A stretch of 64,000 bases of DNA. It comes from Chitinophagaceae bacterium. Its GTDB lineage: Bacteria > Bacteroidota > Bacteroidia > Chitinophagales > Chitinophagaceae. Numbering within the stretch: position 1 is the first letter of the stretch; every line of letters begins with the position of its first letter. The stretch is from contig CANCEU010000004.1 of NCBI GenBank assembly GCA_947375185.1, positions 1 to 64,000 on the forward strand. The letters run 5' to 3'. The notes under the pieces were generated by a model. That model had not been told where the DNA came from. It did no database searches and saw nothing but the letters and a program-made list of their open reading frames with translations. The translations under genes and the position numbers were made by a program. Positions 1-9,356 of this stretch are shown here, piece after piece.

Positions 1-12
1 GTAAATCCCTTT

Positions 13-432
13 GTGGAAAATTGTATTGATAGTGGGTTAATTAAAAAATATCATAAGTTAATAGATACTAATAAAATTAAAATTGATTTTAATAAAGTAA
101 CAGGTACTGCCACTTTTTACAGCGCTAATTTACATGGCACAAATACTACAAAAGGAGAACGCTATAAAAATAACAAGTATACAGCGGCATCTAATCTTTT
201 TTTGTTAAATACCATTGTGCGTGTGACAAGCATGAAAAATGGGAAGTCGGTGCTGGTAAGAATCAATGACAGAATGCATCCTTCCATGCTTAAAAAGGGA
301 AGAGTAATTGATTTGAGTGGTGTGGCTGCTAAAAAACTTTCCATGAGTAATCATGGTGATGGTGTTGTAAAAGTGATTATTGAGGCAGTGGATAAAAGCA
401 ATAAGAATCCGAAAAATGAAAAATTACCATAA
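13..432 (+). CDS. RlpA-like double-psi beta-barrel protein, possibly 5'-truncated
   Basis: The central part (about residues 30-125) reads as a double-psi beta-barrel of the RlpA family: GTATFYSANLHG near the start, then VRVTSMKNGKSVLVRINDR and RVIDLSGVAAKKL, matching the usual 'VTNLxNGRSVxVRINDRGP...RIIDLS' pattern. RlpA proteins act on or bind septal peptidoglycan in the envelope. The listed start is a GTG and no signal peptide is visible. The frame stays open to the left edge of the window, so the real start, and probably an export signal, may lie upstream. The next gene starts 25 bp downstream. The family is fairly secure; lytic transglycosylase activity is not shown. Confidence 0.7.
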   Translation: MENCIDSGLIKKYHKLIDTNKIKIDFNKVTGTATFYSANLHGTNTTKGERYKNNKYTAASNLFLLNTIVRVTSMKNGKSVLVRINDRMHPSMLKKGRVIDLSGVAAKKLSMSNHGDGVVKVIIEAVDKSNKNPKNEKLP

Positions 433-457
433 ACAAAATTTCAAAAAAGAAACAATA

Positions 458-1753
458 ATGAATATGAAAAAAATAGTACAATTTATAGTGTGCTTACTAT
501 TGACCAATAGTTTATTAGCACAAGATACTGCAACAATTAAGCCCGCGTCAATTGCCTTGAAATTTGGTTTATTAGATTTTAAGCAAACTAATCATACGGA
601 GGGATTGACAAAGTCAACGGTAAATTATGGTATACAATACATTCAAGGGTGGACAAAAAAGGTTGATTTTGTTGCAAATTTAGATTTTGCTTCTTTAAAG
701 TATCCTTACTATACATCATTAAAAGTACCTGCAGAAGCTAATGCCAAAGATTATGCCTCATTAGATTTTGGTTTAAACTATAAGTTCATGACCGATGAAA
801 ATGCCGTTGTTCCATATGTAACTGCTGGTGTTGGTGTTGGGGTGGATCGCTTGTATTATTATTCAGCGTATGCTCCCATGGGTGCAGGTTTGCAAATTAA
901 AGCCAATCGAGGTTCATTTATATTCATACAAGCTACGCATAATGCGGAGACTTCTTATTTAACAAAGAAGCATAATAATTATTCAATTAGTTATTCATTG
1001 ACTTTAAAAGGCAAAGATAAAAAACCAGTGCTATTGCCTCCAGCACCATTAAAAGTTGACTCGGATAATGATGGGGTAGTAGATAGTTTAGATAAGTGTC
1101 CAAATCAAGTGGGTACTGCTAAGTATTTTGGATGTCCAATACCAGACACCGATAATGATGGTGTGAATGATGAATTGGATAAATGTCCAAATGTTGCTGG
1201 AACTGCAAAATATGGTGGATGTCCAATTCCTGATACAGATAAAGATGGAGTAAATGATGAACAAGATAAATGTCCTACAGTATCTGGATTAACAAGATAC
1301 GGTGGCTGTCCAATTCCTGATACAGATAAAGATGGAGTAAATGATGAAGAAGATAAATGTCCTACTGAAGCGGGTATTGCAGCAAATAGAGGATGTGAGG
1401 ATATTCAATTGTTATTAAATGAAGTAACTAAAAATTTCAAATTTGAAATTGGAAAAATTTCCATCTCAAAGAAAAATTTAGTAAAGTTAGATGCAGTTGT
1501 TGCAGCACTTAATAAGTATCCAAATATTCGTTTAGATATCATTGGTAACACAGACAACACAGGTTCTAAAAAAGTGAATAAACCATTATCTTTAAAACGT
1601 GCTGTTGTGGTTTATGCGTATTTAGTTAAAAAAGGAATCGGTACCAATCGTTTGACCAAAGACGGGGTAGCAGATGCAAATCCAATTGACACCAATAAAA
1701 CATCAAAAGGAAGAGCAAATAATCGCCGAACTGACATGAAGGCTAATTATTAA
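458..1753 (+). CDS. OmpA-family outer membrane protein with thrombospondin type 3 repeats
   Basis: A 431-residue outer membrane/peptidoglycan-anchoring protein. I start it at the ATG of MNMKKIVQF, because that begins a clean signal peptide (to LLAQ, about residue 22); the track's start at 380 lies inside the previous gene. Residues 23-190 look like a small beta-barrel. Residues 205-315 hold four calcium-binding TSP3 repeats of the form DTDxDGVNDxxDKCP ending GGCP. The last 110 residues are an OmpA C-terminal domain with NTDNTGS and GRANNRRTD in place of the usual GHTDxxGS and NRRVE, so peptidoglycan binding may be altered. Such proteins tether the outer membrane to the wall. Confidence 0.9.
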   Translation: MNMKKIVQFIVCLLLTNSLLAQDTATIKPASIALKFGLLDFKQTNHTEGLTKSTVNYGIQYIQGWTKKVDFVANLDFASLKYPYYTSLKVPAEANAKDYASLDFGLNYKFMTDENAVVPYVTAGVGVGVDRLYYYSAYAPMGAGLQIKANRGSFIFIQATHNAETSYLTKKHNNYSISYSLTLKGKDKKPVLLPPAPLKVDSDNDGVVDSLDKCPNQVGTAKYFGCPIPDTDNDGVNDELDKCPNVAGTAKYGGCPIPDTDKDGVNDEQDKCPTVSGLTRYGGCPIPDTDKDGVNDEEDKCPTEAGIAANRGCEDIQLLLNEVTKNFKFEIGKISISKKNLVKLDAVVAALNKYPNIRLDIIGNTDNTGSKKVNKPLSLKRAVVVYAYLVKKGIGTNRLTKDGVADANPIDTNKTSKGRANNRRTDMKANY

Positions 1754-1770
1754 ATCAATAAGTTTTGTAT

Positions 1771-1806
1771 AATAAATAAGGCTCCGAATTCGGAGCCTTA
1801 TTTATT
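1771..1806. terminator. Bidirectional rho-independent terminator
   Basis: A near-perfect inverted repeat, AAATAAGGCTCCGAA/TTCGGAGCCTTATTT, with A-rich and T-rich flanks sits between the convergent OmpA gene and murB. It can terminate in both directions and just reaches the murB stop. Confidence 0.85.
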
Positions 1807-2822
1807 TAATTTATTACATTAACTTCTCTTTCAAGTGTAATCCCGAATTTTTTAATTACGCTTTGAATGATTGATTCCGAAAATTCATATACTTCCTTTC
1901 CAGATTCAATTCCATAGCTCACTATTACTAGTGCTTGTTTTGCGTAGCAACCAACATTGCCATTTCTAATTCCCTTCCATCCACAAGCTTCAATAAGCCA
2001 ACCTGCTGCTAGTTTATAAGTAGTGTCAGTTATAGGGTATGCAATCATGTTTGGAAATTCCGTTTTCAGTTGCTCAAATTGATCAATTGAGATGATTGGG
2101 TTTTTAAAAAAACTTCCTGCATTACCCATTTTTTTTGGGTCAGGTAATTTTTCGGATCTAATTTGAATGATAGCATTTGAGATATCTACAAGACTAGGGT
2201 TTTTAATATTTCTTTCATGTAGTACTTCTCTTATTACCCCGTAATCAGTTTTTAATGTAGGCTGTTTTTGTAACGTAAAATGAACATGTGAAATTATATA
2301 TCTATTTTTTTCCGATTTAAATAAACTTGATCTATATCCGAAATTACATGCTTGGTTAGTGAATATTTCCCATTTTTCATTTATGGTATCGTATGCTATC
2401 ACATTTTTAATAGTATCTTTTGCCTCAGCTCCATATGCGCCAATATTTTGTATTGGACTTGCTCCAACTGTGCCAGGAATTAAACTTAAATTCTCGATAC
2501 CACCCCAACCTTTTTGAACACAGTAGCATACAAAATAATGCCAATTTTCACCAGCTCCAACTTCTAATACAACTTCGCTAGGCGTTTCAGAAATTTTCTT
2601 GATGCCCATAAGTTCCATTTTAGCTACCATGCCATCAAAATGCTTTGTAAATAAAACATTGGACCCTGAACCTAAAATGAGTAATGGCTTATCGTTTTGC
2701 TTACTCCAATTAGAAATTGCCACAATATCATTTTGGCTCGTTATAATTGAAAAATCGCTTGTTGTTTCGTTGCTGGCAAAACTATGATATAGCTTAAGGG
2801 ATATATTTTTTGTAGTATACAT
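1806..2822 (-). CDS. murB: UDP-N-acetylenolpyruvoylglucosamine reductase (MurB)
   Basis: Cytoplasmic FAD enzyme that reduces UDP-GlcNAc-enolpyruvate to UDP-MurNAc with NADPH in peptidoglycan synthesis. The FAD-binding region shows LLILGSGSNVLF and IENLSLIPGTVGASPIQNIGAYG. The C-terminal part has GNAGSFFKNP, which carries the catalytic serine, and AAGWLIEACGWKG. At 338 residues it fits the E. coli-type (type I) enzyme, including the longer insertion between domains. It is the last gene of the minus-strand run plsC-priA-murB, 46 bp after priA, and ends at the shared terminator. Confidence 0.96.
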   Translation of the reverse strand: MYTTKNISLKLYHSFASNETTSDFSIITSQNDIVAISNWSKQNDKPLLILGSGSNVLFTKHFDGMVAKMELMGIKKISETPSEVVLEVGAGENWHYFVCYCVQKGWGGIENLSLIPGTVGASPIQNIGAYGAEAKDTIKNVIAYDTINEKWEIFTNQACNFGYRSSLFKSEKNRYIISHVHFTLQKQPTLKTDYGVIREVLHERNIKNPSLVDISNAIIQIRSEKLPDPKKMGNAGSFFKNPIISIDQFEQLKTEFPNMIAYPITDTTYKLAAGWLIEACGWKGIRNGNVGCYAKQALVIVSYGIESGKEVYEFSESIIQSVIKKFGITLEREVNVIN

Positions 2823-2868
2823 TTGTGTTAGTTACTTAAAATTAAAGTGAGTACTGTAAATAATTATA

Positions 2869-5304
2869 TTAATTTGGGTCAATATCAATTATTATTTGTA
2901 CTGATTTATATCTTGGATGTACTTGTATCAATCCAATATAATGAGCAAGTTGTTTTTTAGCAATTTGCAATTGATTTGATTGTGTTGAAATTTTAACACA
3001 TAATTCCCATATATATTTGTTACGAACTCTATTAACAAGTGGTTGAGCGGGACCTAAGACGGTTTTTTTAATTTCTGGAGTTAAGTTTTGTAAAAAATGG
3101 TTAGCCGCTTCCTCTGCTATGTTGTTTTCTTTATGCTTAAATAAAATACTCATTAATCTACTAAAAGGGGGATAGGCGAATTGTTTTCTATTTTGTATTT
3201 CGAATTGGTAAAACCCAATATAGTCATGTTTTTGTACTAATTGTATGATTGGATGTTGAACCTGGCTAACTTGAATAAATACTTTGCCGTTGCTGTTCTT
3301 TCTTCCCGCCCTACCACTAACTTGTTCCATCATTTGAAATGCACGTTCGTTTACTCTATATTGATTAAAATTGAGTAAGCTATCTGCATCAACAATACCC
3401 ACTAAATCGACATTTTCAAAGTCTAATCCCTTTGCCACCATTTGTGTGCCAACTAAGATGTCGATTTGTCTTTGTTCAAATTGTTGAATGAGCTGGTCGT
3501 GTTCATTTTTCCCTTTAATGTTGTCAAAGTCCATTCTAGCAACAATTACCCCAGGCAATGCTTGGTTTAATTTTTCTTCAATTTGTTCAGTGCCAAAGCT
3601 CTTTTGTCTGAAATGTTGTTTGCCGCAAGCTTGACAAGTTGTTAAAATCGGATAGGTTGCACCACAATAATGACAAGAAAGTAAATTTTTATTTTTGTGA
3701 TAGGTTAGGGTGACATCACAGTGCTTGCAATGAGGAATCCAGCCACAGGTTTCGCAAATTATATAGGATGCATAACCACGTCTATTTTGAAATAAAATAA
3801 CTTGTTTATTTTGTTCAATAGTTTTTTTTATTTCAGCTAGTAGTGCTGGTGTTAAAATTGCTGAACCAGCAGGTTGTTTTTTAGTATCTATTAATTGAAT
3901 AATTGGCAACTCGCCTTTATTGTATCTTTCAGTTATATGAGTATATCCATATTTTTTTGATGCTGCATTAAAAAAAGATTCAACGGATGGAGTTGCTGAA
4001 CCTAGCACTACTTTTGCATTTATTTGATTCGCATAATAAATTGCAGTATCTCTTGCTTGGTATCTTGGTGCAGGCTCTTGTTGTTTATAGGAACCATCAT
4101 GCTCTTCATCCACGATGATAAGTGACAAATTATGATAGGGCAAAAACAGCGCAGATCTTGCGCCTAAAACAACTTTTATTTCACCTGATTTTACTTTATT
4201 CCAAATTTCGACTCTTTCATTTGGATTAAATTTGGAGTGATAAATTGCAATGTCGTTTCCGAAATATTGTTTTAATCGCCTAATCATTTGAGCAGTTAAT
4301 GCAATTTCTGGCAACATAAATAAAGCTTGTTGACCTTGCTTAATAATTTCATTAATTAGCGCAACATAAATTTGTGTTTTGCCGCTTCCCGTAATACCAT
4401 GCAATAGGTGAACTGGATGCGTGTTTAGTTGTTCTTTAATGGATTGTAAAGCAATGTTTTGATGTTCAGATAATTGATGTTTGCTTAACGGACCCAAAGC
4501 ACTATCTTTTGCAATGCGATCGACTTTTCTTTTTTCAGCAATTAATATCCCTTTATCTATCAATGCCTTTAATTGAGCATGTGATGCTTCTGATTTTTCT
4601 AAAATGGCTTTTTGAGTTACAACCGATTCTGTTTTTTCAAAATGAAGAAATGAAAGTAAAAGTGATAATTGTTTAGGTGCTCTTGACCATTCATTTAATA
4701 ATTTCTCAAGTACTGCTTCGTCCCTATATTGTATCGCTAATGTAATAAAGGTTTCTTCTTTTGCTTTGTATTTATCAGTCATATTTTCCTGTACAAAACA
4801 AATTCCTTTTTGGATTAATTTATTGATTACAGGATACACTGATTTTTTATCTAATATTTTTTGAATTTCTGAAATACTAAGCTCTTTTTTTATTTGCAAT
4901 GCTTCGCTAATTATATATTCAGAATCACTTAATTTATGGCTATCAATAATTTGGTCTTCATTGTAAATAAAAACAGATTCACTACTTATTTTTAAATGGC
5001 TAGGTATGGCAGCTTGCATCACTTCTCCTTCGGTACACATATAGTAGTTTGCCATCCATTCCCATAATGCCAATTGGGATGGATATACAATTGGAGCTTC
5101 GTCTAATACAGATAAAATTGGTTTTGGATTAAAAGCTGCAGGTTTATCACTAATTAGTTTTTTGATAATTCCCGCATATCTTTTATTTGCACCTAGCATT
5201 ACTTCAACACGCATGCCAACCATAACCTCTTCTGCTAATTGAGTTGGAATTTCCCAAGTGTAGTTTTTGGGAAGTGCAAGTGGTATGATAATTTCTGCGT
5301 ACAT
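2869..5304 (-). CDS. priA: Primosomal replication protein N' (PriA helicase)
   Basis: A 3'-5' superfamily 2 DNA helicase that recognises stalled forks and reloads the replisome. The 811-residue protein has the N-terminal 3'BD domain, Walker A (GITGSGKTQIY), the DEEH box (IIVDEEHDGSYKQ) and the helicase C domain with GRAGR. The two-zinc insertion shows eight cysteines as paired CxxC motifs (CETC, CKHC, CHYC, CQAC). The complete cysteine set and length suggest a functional enzyme. It follows plsC by 66 bp and precedes murB. Confidence 0.97.
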   Translation of the reverse strand: MYAEIIIPLALPKNYTWEIPTQLAEEVMVGMRVEVMLGANKRYAGIIKKLISDKPAAFNPKPILSVLDEAPIVYPSQLALWEWMANYYMCTEGEVMQAAIPSHLKISSESVFIYNEDQIIDSHKLSDSEYIISEALQIKKELSISEIQKILDKKSVYPVINKLIQKGICFVQENMTDKYKAKEETFITLAIQYRDEAVLEKLLNEWSRAPKQLSLLLSFLHFEKTESVVTQKAILEKSEASHAQLKALIDKGILIAEKRKVDRIAKDSALGPLSKHQLSEHQNIALQSIKEQLNTHPVHLLHGITGSGKTQIYVALINEIIKQGQQALFMLPEIALTAQMIRRLKQYFGNDIAIYHSKFNPNERVEIWNKVKSGEIKVVLGARSALFLPYHNLSLIIVDEEHDGSYKQQEPAPRYQARDTAIYYANQINAKVVLGSATPSVESFFNAASKKYGYTHITERYNKGELPIIQLIDTKKQPAGSAILTPALLAEIKKTIEQNKQVILFQNRRGYASYIICETCGWIPHCKHCDVTLTYHKNKNLLSCHYCGATYPILTTCQACGKQHFRQKSFGTEQIEEKLNQALPGVIVARMDFDNIKGKNEHDQLIQQFEQRQIDILVGTQMVAKGLDFENVDLVGIVDADSLLNFNQYRVNERAFQMMEQVSGRAGRKNSNGKVFIQVSQVQHPIIQLVQKHDYIGFYQFEIQNRKQFAYPPFSRLMSILFKHKENNIAEEAANHFLQNLTPEIKKTVLGPAQPLVNRVRNKYIWELCVKISTQSNQLQIAKKQLAHYIGLIQVHPRYKSVQIIIDIDPN

Positions 5305-5370
5305 ATCGGTAAATACAAAAATACACTATGATTTTGACACTCTGATTTTGTGGGTATAATTAAGGGTTGC

Positions 5371-6135
5371 TTAATTATGCAATGGGTAGTTTCTATATCT
5401 TCTTAGGCCCTCATCCATCATTTGATAAACTTTATTTCGAAGTAATTCAATATCTTCTATTTTATAATCATGTACTTGTACCGTTGCTAGGTAAACTACT
5501 CTATTTTTCCCTGGATTTAAAGAAAAAACGCTGTCGAAATGCATTCGATCAACGGAGTCTATCATTAAAATGGGTTGAATAGGTACTTGCATTTCAATTG
5601 CCAATTTGAAAGCACCATTGTAAAATGATTTTAATGGTTGTTCCGAAGTCATGCTAAAAGTGCCTTCAGGAAAAATAAATATGGAAATGTGTTTATGTAG
5701 TGCTGCTTTTAAATTCCTTAAACTTTGTGCTCTTTTTGCAGGACTGCTTCGGTCCACCATTATAACTGCAGCCTTGTATATCCACCCAAAAATGGGAATT
5801 TTAGAGGATTCAAACTTCCCTAAGGGTCTTATAGGCTGATGTTTGAGCATTACAATAGGAGGGATATCCATATAGGAGTTGTGGTTGGCAACAAATACAT
5901 GAGGTTGCTTAAAATTATGTACAGCTTCAAAAATTTCTTGGTGTTTTATGCCAATCATTAAATACCATGCGTTTGCCCAATACCTACATACTTTATAAAT
6001 TCGGGTAGCTAATTTTGCTTTGCCTAAAGGCAATAATATAATTAATGCAATTGCAGCAAAAAGGGTAAAGATTGCAAATACGATTAAGGCGTATAAGCAA
6101 TAAAGTAATTGAAAAGGTTTCTTAATGTATTGCAT
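5371..6135 (-). CDS. plsC: 1-acyl-sn-glycerol-3-phosphate acyltransferase (PlsC family)
   Basis: Membrane-associated acyltransferase that adds the second acyl chain to lysophosphatidic acid. Motif I is NHNSYMD (the NHx4D catalytic pair), motif III is FPEGTFS, and VPIQPI matches motif IV. One or two hydrophobic segments at residues 10-40 anchor it. At 254 residues it is a normal length. It begins just after the amtB terminator and leads the plsC-priA-murB run. Chain preference, and whether it also acts on ornithine-lipid precursors, cannot be told. Confidence 0.9.
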   Translation of the reverse strand: MQYIKKPFQLLYCLYALIVFAIFTLFAAIALIILLPLGKAKLATRIYKVCRYWANAWYLMIGIKHQEIFEAVHNFKQPHVFVANHNSYMDIPPIVMLKHQPIRPLGKFESSKIPIFGWIYKAAVIMVDRSSPAKRAQSLRNLKAALHKHISIFIFPEGTFSMTSEQPLKSFYNGAFKLAIEMQVPIQPILMIDSVDRMHFDSVFSLNPGKNRVVYLATVQVHDYKIEDIELLRNKVYQMMDEGLRRYRNYPLHN

Positions 6136-6150
6136 ATTGGCACTAATATA

Positions 6151-6180
6151 ATAAAAAAGGCCCGAATAGAAATTCGGGCC
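6151..6180 (-). terminator. Rho-independent terminator of the 452-aa ammonium transporter
   Basis: GGCCCGAAT-agaa-ATTCGGGCC is a perfect 9-bp stem. Read on the minus strand it is followed by a run of six T residues. It lies about 40 bp beyond the transporter stop and directly in front of plsC. Confidence 0.88.
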
Positions 6181-6219
6181 GTACGATTGCTTGCTTAAAA
6201 TCTAAAACCTAAAAAATTA

Positions 6220-7578
6220 TTATGCTTTTAATGGATTTCTACCATATTTTTCATCGTGTTGTGTAGCATCTAAACCTAATTCTTCTTCTTCTTCAGACAC
6301 ACGCAGTGGTAATAACAATGCGATGAATTTGAAGATTAAGAATGAAACAGTAAAGCTATATACAACAACAATTAACATTGCTTTTAGTTGCGTAAAAAAG
6401 AATGCAGGATTACCGTAGAATAGGCCATCATTACCAGCAGGGTTTACCGCTTTTGAAGCAAAAACACCAGTTAATAACATCCCTACGATTCCCCCAATTC
6501 CGTGACAAGGAAATACATCTAAAGTATCATCAACTCGAGACAATTTAAATGCATGGCTTAATGTATTTGAAATCACTGCGCCAATTACGCCAATAAATAT
6601 ACTTTGTGGAATACCTACAAATCCTGCAGCAGGAGTAATAGCAACTAGTCCAACAACGGCTCCTATACAAAATCCTAATACAGAAGGTTTTTTACCTCTC
6701 ATTACATCAAAGAACATCCACGCTAAACCTGCGGCAGCAGCGGCTGTATTTGTTGTAGCGAATGCGTTAACTGCTAATGAATTTGCGCTTAATGCTGAGC
6801 CAGCATTAAATCCAAACCAACCAAACCATAATAAACCTGTTCCAATTAATACGTATGGAATATTGGCTGGTGGTATTTCTTGTTGTTCTAATTTAGCACG
6901 TCTTTGTTTTAGTACGATTGCGCCTGCTAATGCAGCACATCCTGCACTAATATGAACTACAGTGCCCCCTGCAAAGTCAAGTGCTCCCATCTTTAGTAAG
7001 AATCCATTGGGATGCCAAGACCAGTGTGCTAATGGTGCATATATTAAAGTAATAAATAAAACAATGAACAAGATATACGAAGTGAATTTGATACGCTCAG
7101 CAACTGCACCAACTACTAAGCCTGGTGTAATAATTGCGAACATTAATTGGAAAAGTGCGAATAGCAATAAAGGTATTGTCATTGCAGTTCCACCTTGTAA
7201 AGTAGGAGCACCATTGGCGACTCCTTTGAAAAATAGATGTGTCATTGGATTACCAATAACGCCATTTATAGTTTCTCCAAAACTTAAGCTGTAGCCATAG
7301 GTCACCCAAATTACGGTAACTATCCCTGCAGATACAATACTTTTTATCATTGTAGATAAAATGTTTTTACGATGTACCATCCCTCCATAAAAAAAGGCAA
7401 GACCCGGTGTCATGATAAATACTAATGCGGTTGCTACAAGTATCCAAGCAATATCCGCGGTGCTATATGTGTCGGCCTTTCCAACAAAGTTGGGTAATTG
7501 AGGAACGAACAAGGCTGCAATAGCAACGACTAATAATAAAATAAACGGTGTGTACTTTTGTAAGTTTTGGTTTTTCAT
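6220..7578 (-). CDS. amtB: Ammonium transporter (Amt family), copy 1
   Basis: Inner-membrane ammonium channel of 452 residues with 11-12 hydrophobic helices. The conserved pore signatures are present: FYGGMVHRKN after the first helix, the first pore histidine in GGTVVHISAG and the second in FPCHGIGGIVG. A short N-terminal hydrophobic stretch may be a signal peptide or extra helix. No PII (glnK) gene lies beside it, unlike the common amtB-glnK pair. It follows gltB-gltD on the same strand but is separated from them by a terminator and has its own predicted promoter. It is distinct from the 520-residue copy at 33.9 kb. Confidence 0.95.
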   Translation of the reverse strand: MKNQNLQKYTPFILLLVVAIAALFVPQLPNFVGKADTYSTADIAWILVATALVFIMTPGLAFFYGGMVHRKNILSTMIKSIVSAGIVTVIWVTYGYSLSFGETINGVIGNPMTHLFFKGVANGAPTLQGGTAMTIPLLLFALFQLMFAIITPGLVVGAVAERIKFTSYILFIVLFITLIYAPLAHWSWHPNGFLLKMGALDFAGGTVVHISAGCAALAGAIVLKQRRAKLEQQEIPPANIPYVLIGTGLLWFGWFGFNAGSALSANSLAVNAFATTNTAAAAAGLAWMFFDVMRGKKPSVLGFCIGAVVGLVAITPAAGFVGIPQSIFIGVIGAVISNTLSHAFKLSRVDDTLDVFPCHGIGGIVGMLLTGVFASKAVNPAGNDGLFYGNPAFFFTQLKAMLIVVVYSFTVSFLIFKFIALLLPLRVSEEEEELGLDATQHDEKYGRNPLKA

Positions 7579-7608
7579 TACAATTATTTAAGCAAATCAA
7601 TAAATATA

Positions 7609-7633
7609 ATAAATAATAATATATATTATTTAT
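7609..7633. promoter_or_regulatory. AT-rich inverted repeat in the amtB leader
   Basis: ATAAATAAT and ATTATTTAT form a 9-bp inverted repeat around a 7-nt spacer. It lies between the predicted promoter and the start of amtB copy 1 and overlaps the expected transcription start. The high AT content raises the chance of coincidence. Confidence 0.35.
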
Positions 7634-7637
7634 ATAG

Positions 7638-7666
7638 CAAATATACTTAAATATTAAATACTGCAA
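7638..7666 (-). promoter_or_regulatory. Predicted Bacteroidota promoter of amtB copy 1
   Basis: On the minus strand a TATATTTG -7 element (TAnnTTTG consensus) is preceded, 18 nt upstream, by TTG as the -33 element. The expected transcript start leaves a leader of about 50 nt before the transporter ATG. Confidence 0.55.
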
Positions 7667-7777
7667 GCTAATAAATTCATATTAAAAATAAATATAAATT
7701 GATAAATATTGTATTTAAATATTTGATTTTCAATTAGATACGCTAATTTTTATCCGCTATTAAAATATGTGTGGATA

Positions 7778-7813
7778 AAAAAGAAGGGACTCATTATTGA
7801 GTCCCTTCTTTTT
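7778..7813. terminator. Rho-independent terminator after gltD
   Basis: AAAAAGAAGGGACTCA-ttat-TGAGTCCCTTCTTTTT is a 16-bp perfect stem flanked by A/T tracts, about 50 bp past the gltD stop. The symmetry would allow termination from both sides. It separates the gltBD transcript from amtB. Confidence 0.9.
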
Positions 7814-7861
7814 ATGTAGGTAAGTGAAGTTATATCATTCACTTTTAAATGAATATGGGCA

Positions 7862-9343
7862 TTATGCATTCACTGTGGCTGCTAATAAACTTGCATCTTT
7901 TGATTCAAGTAAAGTTGATCCAGTCAAGAATATGTCCACTTTACGCGCACATTCTCTTCCTTCACTAATTGCCCAAACAACTAATGATTGTCCGCGGCGC
8001 ATATCCCCTGCGGTAAATACTTTTGCAATATTAGTTTGAAATGATGTTTCAGTAGCTTTCACATTTCCTCTGTCATCTAATTCAATACCTAGTTCATCCA
8101 ACATACCTGTTGGTTGCGCGTGTAAAAAGCCCATTGCAAGTAAAGCGAGTTCACATGGAATTTCACGCAGACTTCCTTCCTTTTCGGTGAATTTAGCAGG
8201 ACGACCATCTGCTGAACTTGTCCATTCTAAATCTACAATCTGTAATGCTTTTAGGTTTCCATTTTCATCCCCAATAAATGCTTTTGTTGCTACTTCCCAA
8301 ACTCTTGAAACACCTTCCTCATGTGAGGTAGTTGTTTTTAGAAGCATAGGGTAGGTAGGCCATGGCATATAAGGCGCTCTATTTTCAGGGGGCTTAGGTA
8401 ACAATTCAAATTGGGTGATTGATTTTGCGCCATGTCTATTAGAAGTTCCCACGCAGTCACTGCCAGTATCACCACCACCAATTACCACTACATTTTTTCC
8501 TGTTGCTAATAATTCAGCTTCCTCTATTGGTAAATTACTTACTCTTTTGTTTTGTTGTTTTAAAAATTCCATTGCATAATGAACACCATTTAATGATCGA
8601 CCAGGTACTGGTAAATCTCTAGGAATAGTGGAGCCACCTGCTAATACTACTGCGTTAAAATCGCGCATAATATCATTTACGCGTACATTCACTCCTACAT
8701 TCGAATTACATTTAAACACAATACCTTCTTCTTCTAACACATTTATACGACGCTCAACGACTGTTTTTTCTAATTTAAAATCTGGGATACCAAAACGTAA
8801 TAATCCTCCTGGTTTTGGATCTCGTTCAAAAACGGTTACTTCGTGACCTGCATAATTTAATTGAGCAGCAGCTGCTAAGCCTGAAGGGCCTGATCCAATT
8901 ACGGCCACTTTGAATCCACTACGCATATTTGGTTTGCGCGGTTGTACAAATCCTTTTTCAAAGGCAATTTCAATAATATGCTTTTCAATTTCTTCAATTG
9001 TAACGGCTGGTTGATTAATCCCTAATACACAAGCGCTTTCACAAGGAGCAGGACAAATGCGTCCTGTGAATTCGGGAAAGTTATTTGTTGAAATTAAAAT
9101 TTCGTAAGCATCTTTCCACTCTTTACGATAAACTGCATCATTAAATTCAGGAATTATATTTCCTAAAGGACATCCGCTGTGACAAAACGGAACGCCGCAG
9201 TTCATACAACGCGCCGATTGTTCATTTAATTTTTCTTCAGGTAATAAAGAGACAAATTCTTTATAGTTTTTCTTTCTATCTTCTACCGGCAATTTGCTTG
9301 GTAGTTCTCTAGTATATTCTTTAAATCCGGTTGGCTTTCCCAT
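7862..9343 (-). CDS. gltD: Glutamate synthase small (beta) subunit
   Basis: NADPH-oxidising flavoprotein subunit of glutamate synthase. It passes electrons through two 4Fe-4S clusters to GltB for conversion of glutamine plus 2-oxoglutarate to two glutamates. The N-terminal cluster domain shows CMNCGVPFCHSGCP and CPAPCESACVLG. The FAD site is VIGSGPSGLAAA, the NADPH site VVVIGGGDTGSDC, and the C-terminal FAD motif includes VFTAGDMRRGQSLVVWA. At 493 residues it is full length. It lies 13 bp downstream of gltB. Confidence 0.97.
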   Translation of the reverse strand: MGKPTGFKEYTRELPSKLPVEDRKKNYKEFVSLLPEEKLNEQSARCMNCGVPFCHSGCPLGNIIPEFNDAVYRKEWKDAYEILISTNNFPEFTGRICPAPCESACVLGINQPAVTIEEIEKHIIEIAFEKGFVQPRKPNMRSGFKVAVIGSGPSGLAAAAQLNYAGHEVTVFERDPKPGGLLRFGIPDFKLEKTVVERRINVLEEEGIVFKCNSNVGVNVRVNDIMRDFNAVVLAGGSTIPRDLPVPGRSLNGVHYAMEFLKQQNKRVSNLPIEEAELLATGKNVVVIGGGDTGSDCVGTSNRHGAKSITQFELLPKPPENRAPYMPWPTYPMLLKTTTSHEEGVSRVWEVATKAFIGDENGNLKALQIVDLEWTSSADGRPAKFTEKEGSLREIPCELALLAMGFLHAQPTGMLDELGIELDDRGNVKATETSFQTNIAKVFTAGDMRRGQSLVVWAISEGRECARKVDIFLTGSTLLESKDASLLAATVNA

Positions 9344-9356
9344 AGCTATGTTTTAA

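Noticed and set aside
5316-5323. TATTTTTG -7-like element upstream of priA (minus strand)
   Set aside because: No -33 TTG at a suitable distance, and priA is plausibly transcribed from upstream of plsC.
5367-5582. 71-aa plus-strand ORF antisense to plsC
   Set aside because: Shadow frame across a clear acyltransferase gene, with no family features.
6962-7294. 110-aa plus-strand ORF antisense to amtB
   Set aside because: Antisense shadow of conserved transporter helices; composition is atypical.
7463-7666. 67-aa minus-strand ORF overlapping the start of amtB
   Set aside because: Cysteine- and isoleucine-rich translation of AT-rich leader plus another frame of amtB; it overlaps the well-supported transporter and its promoter.
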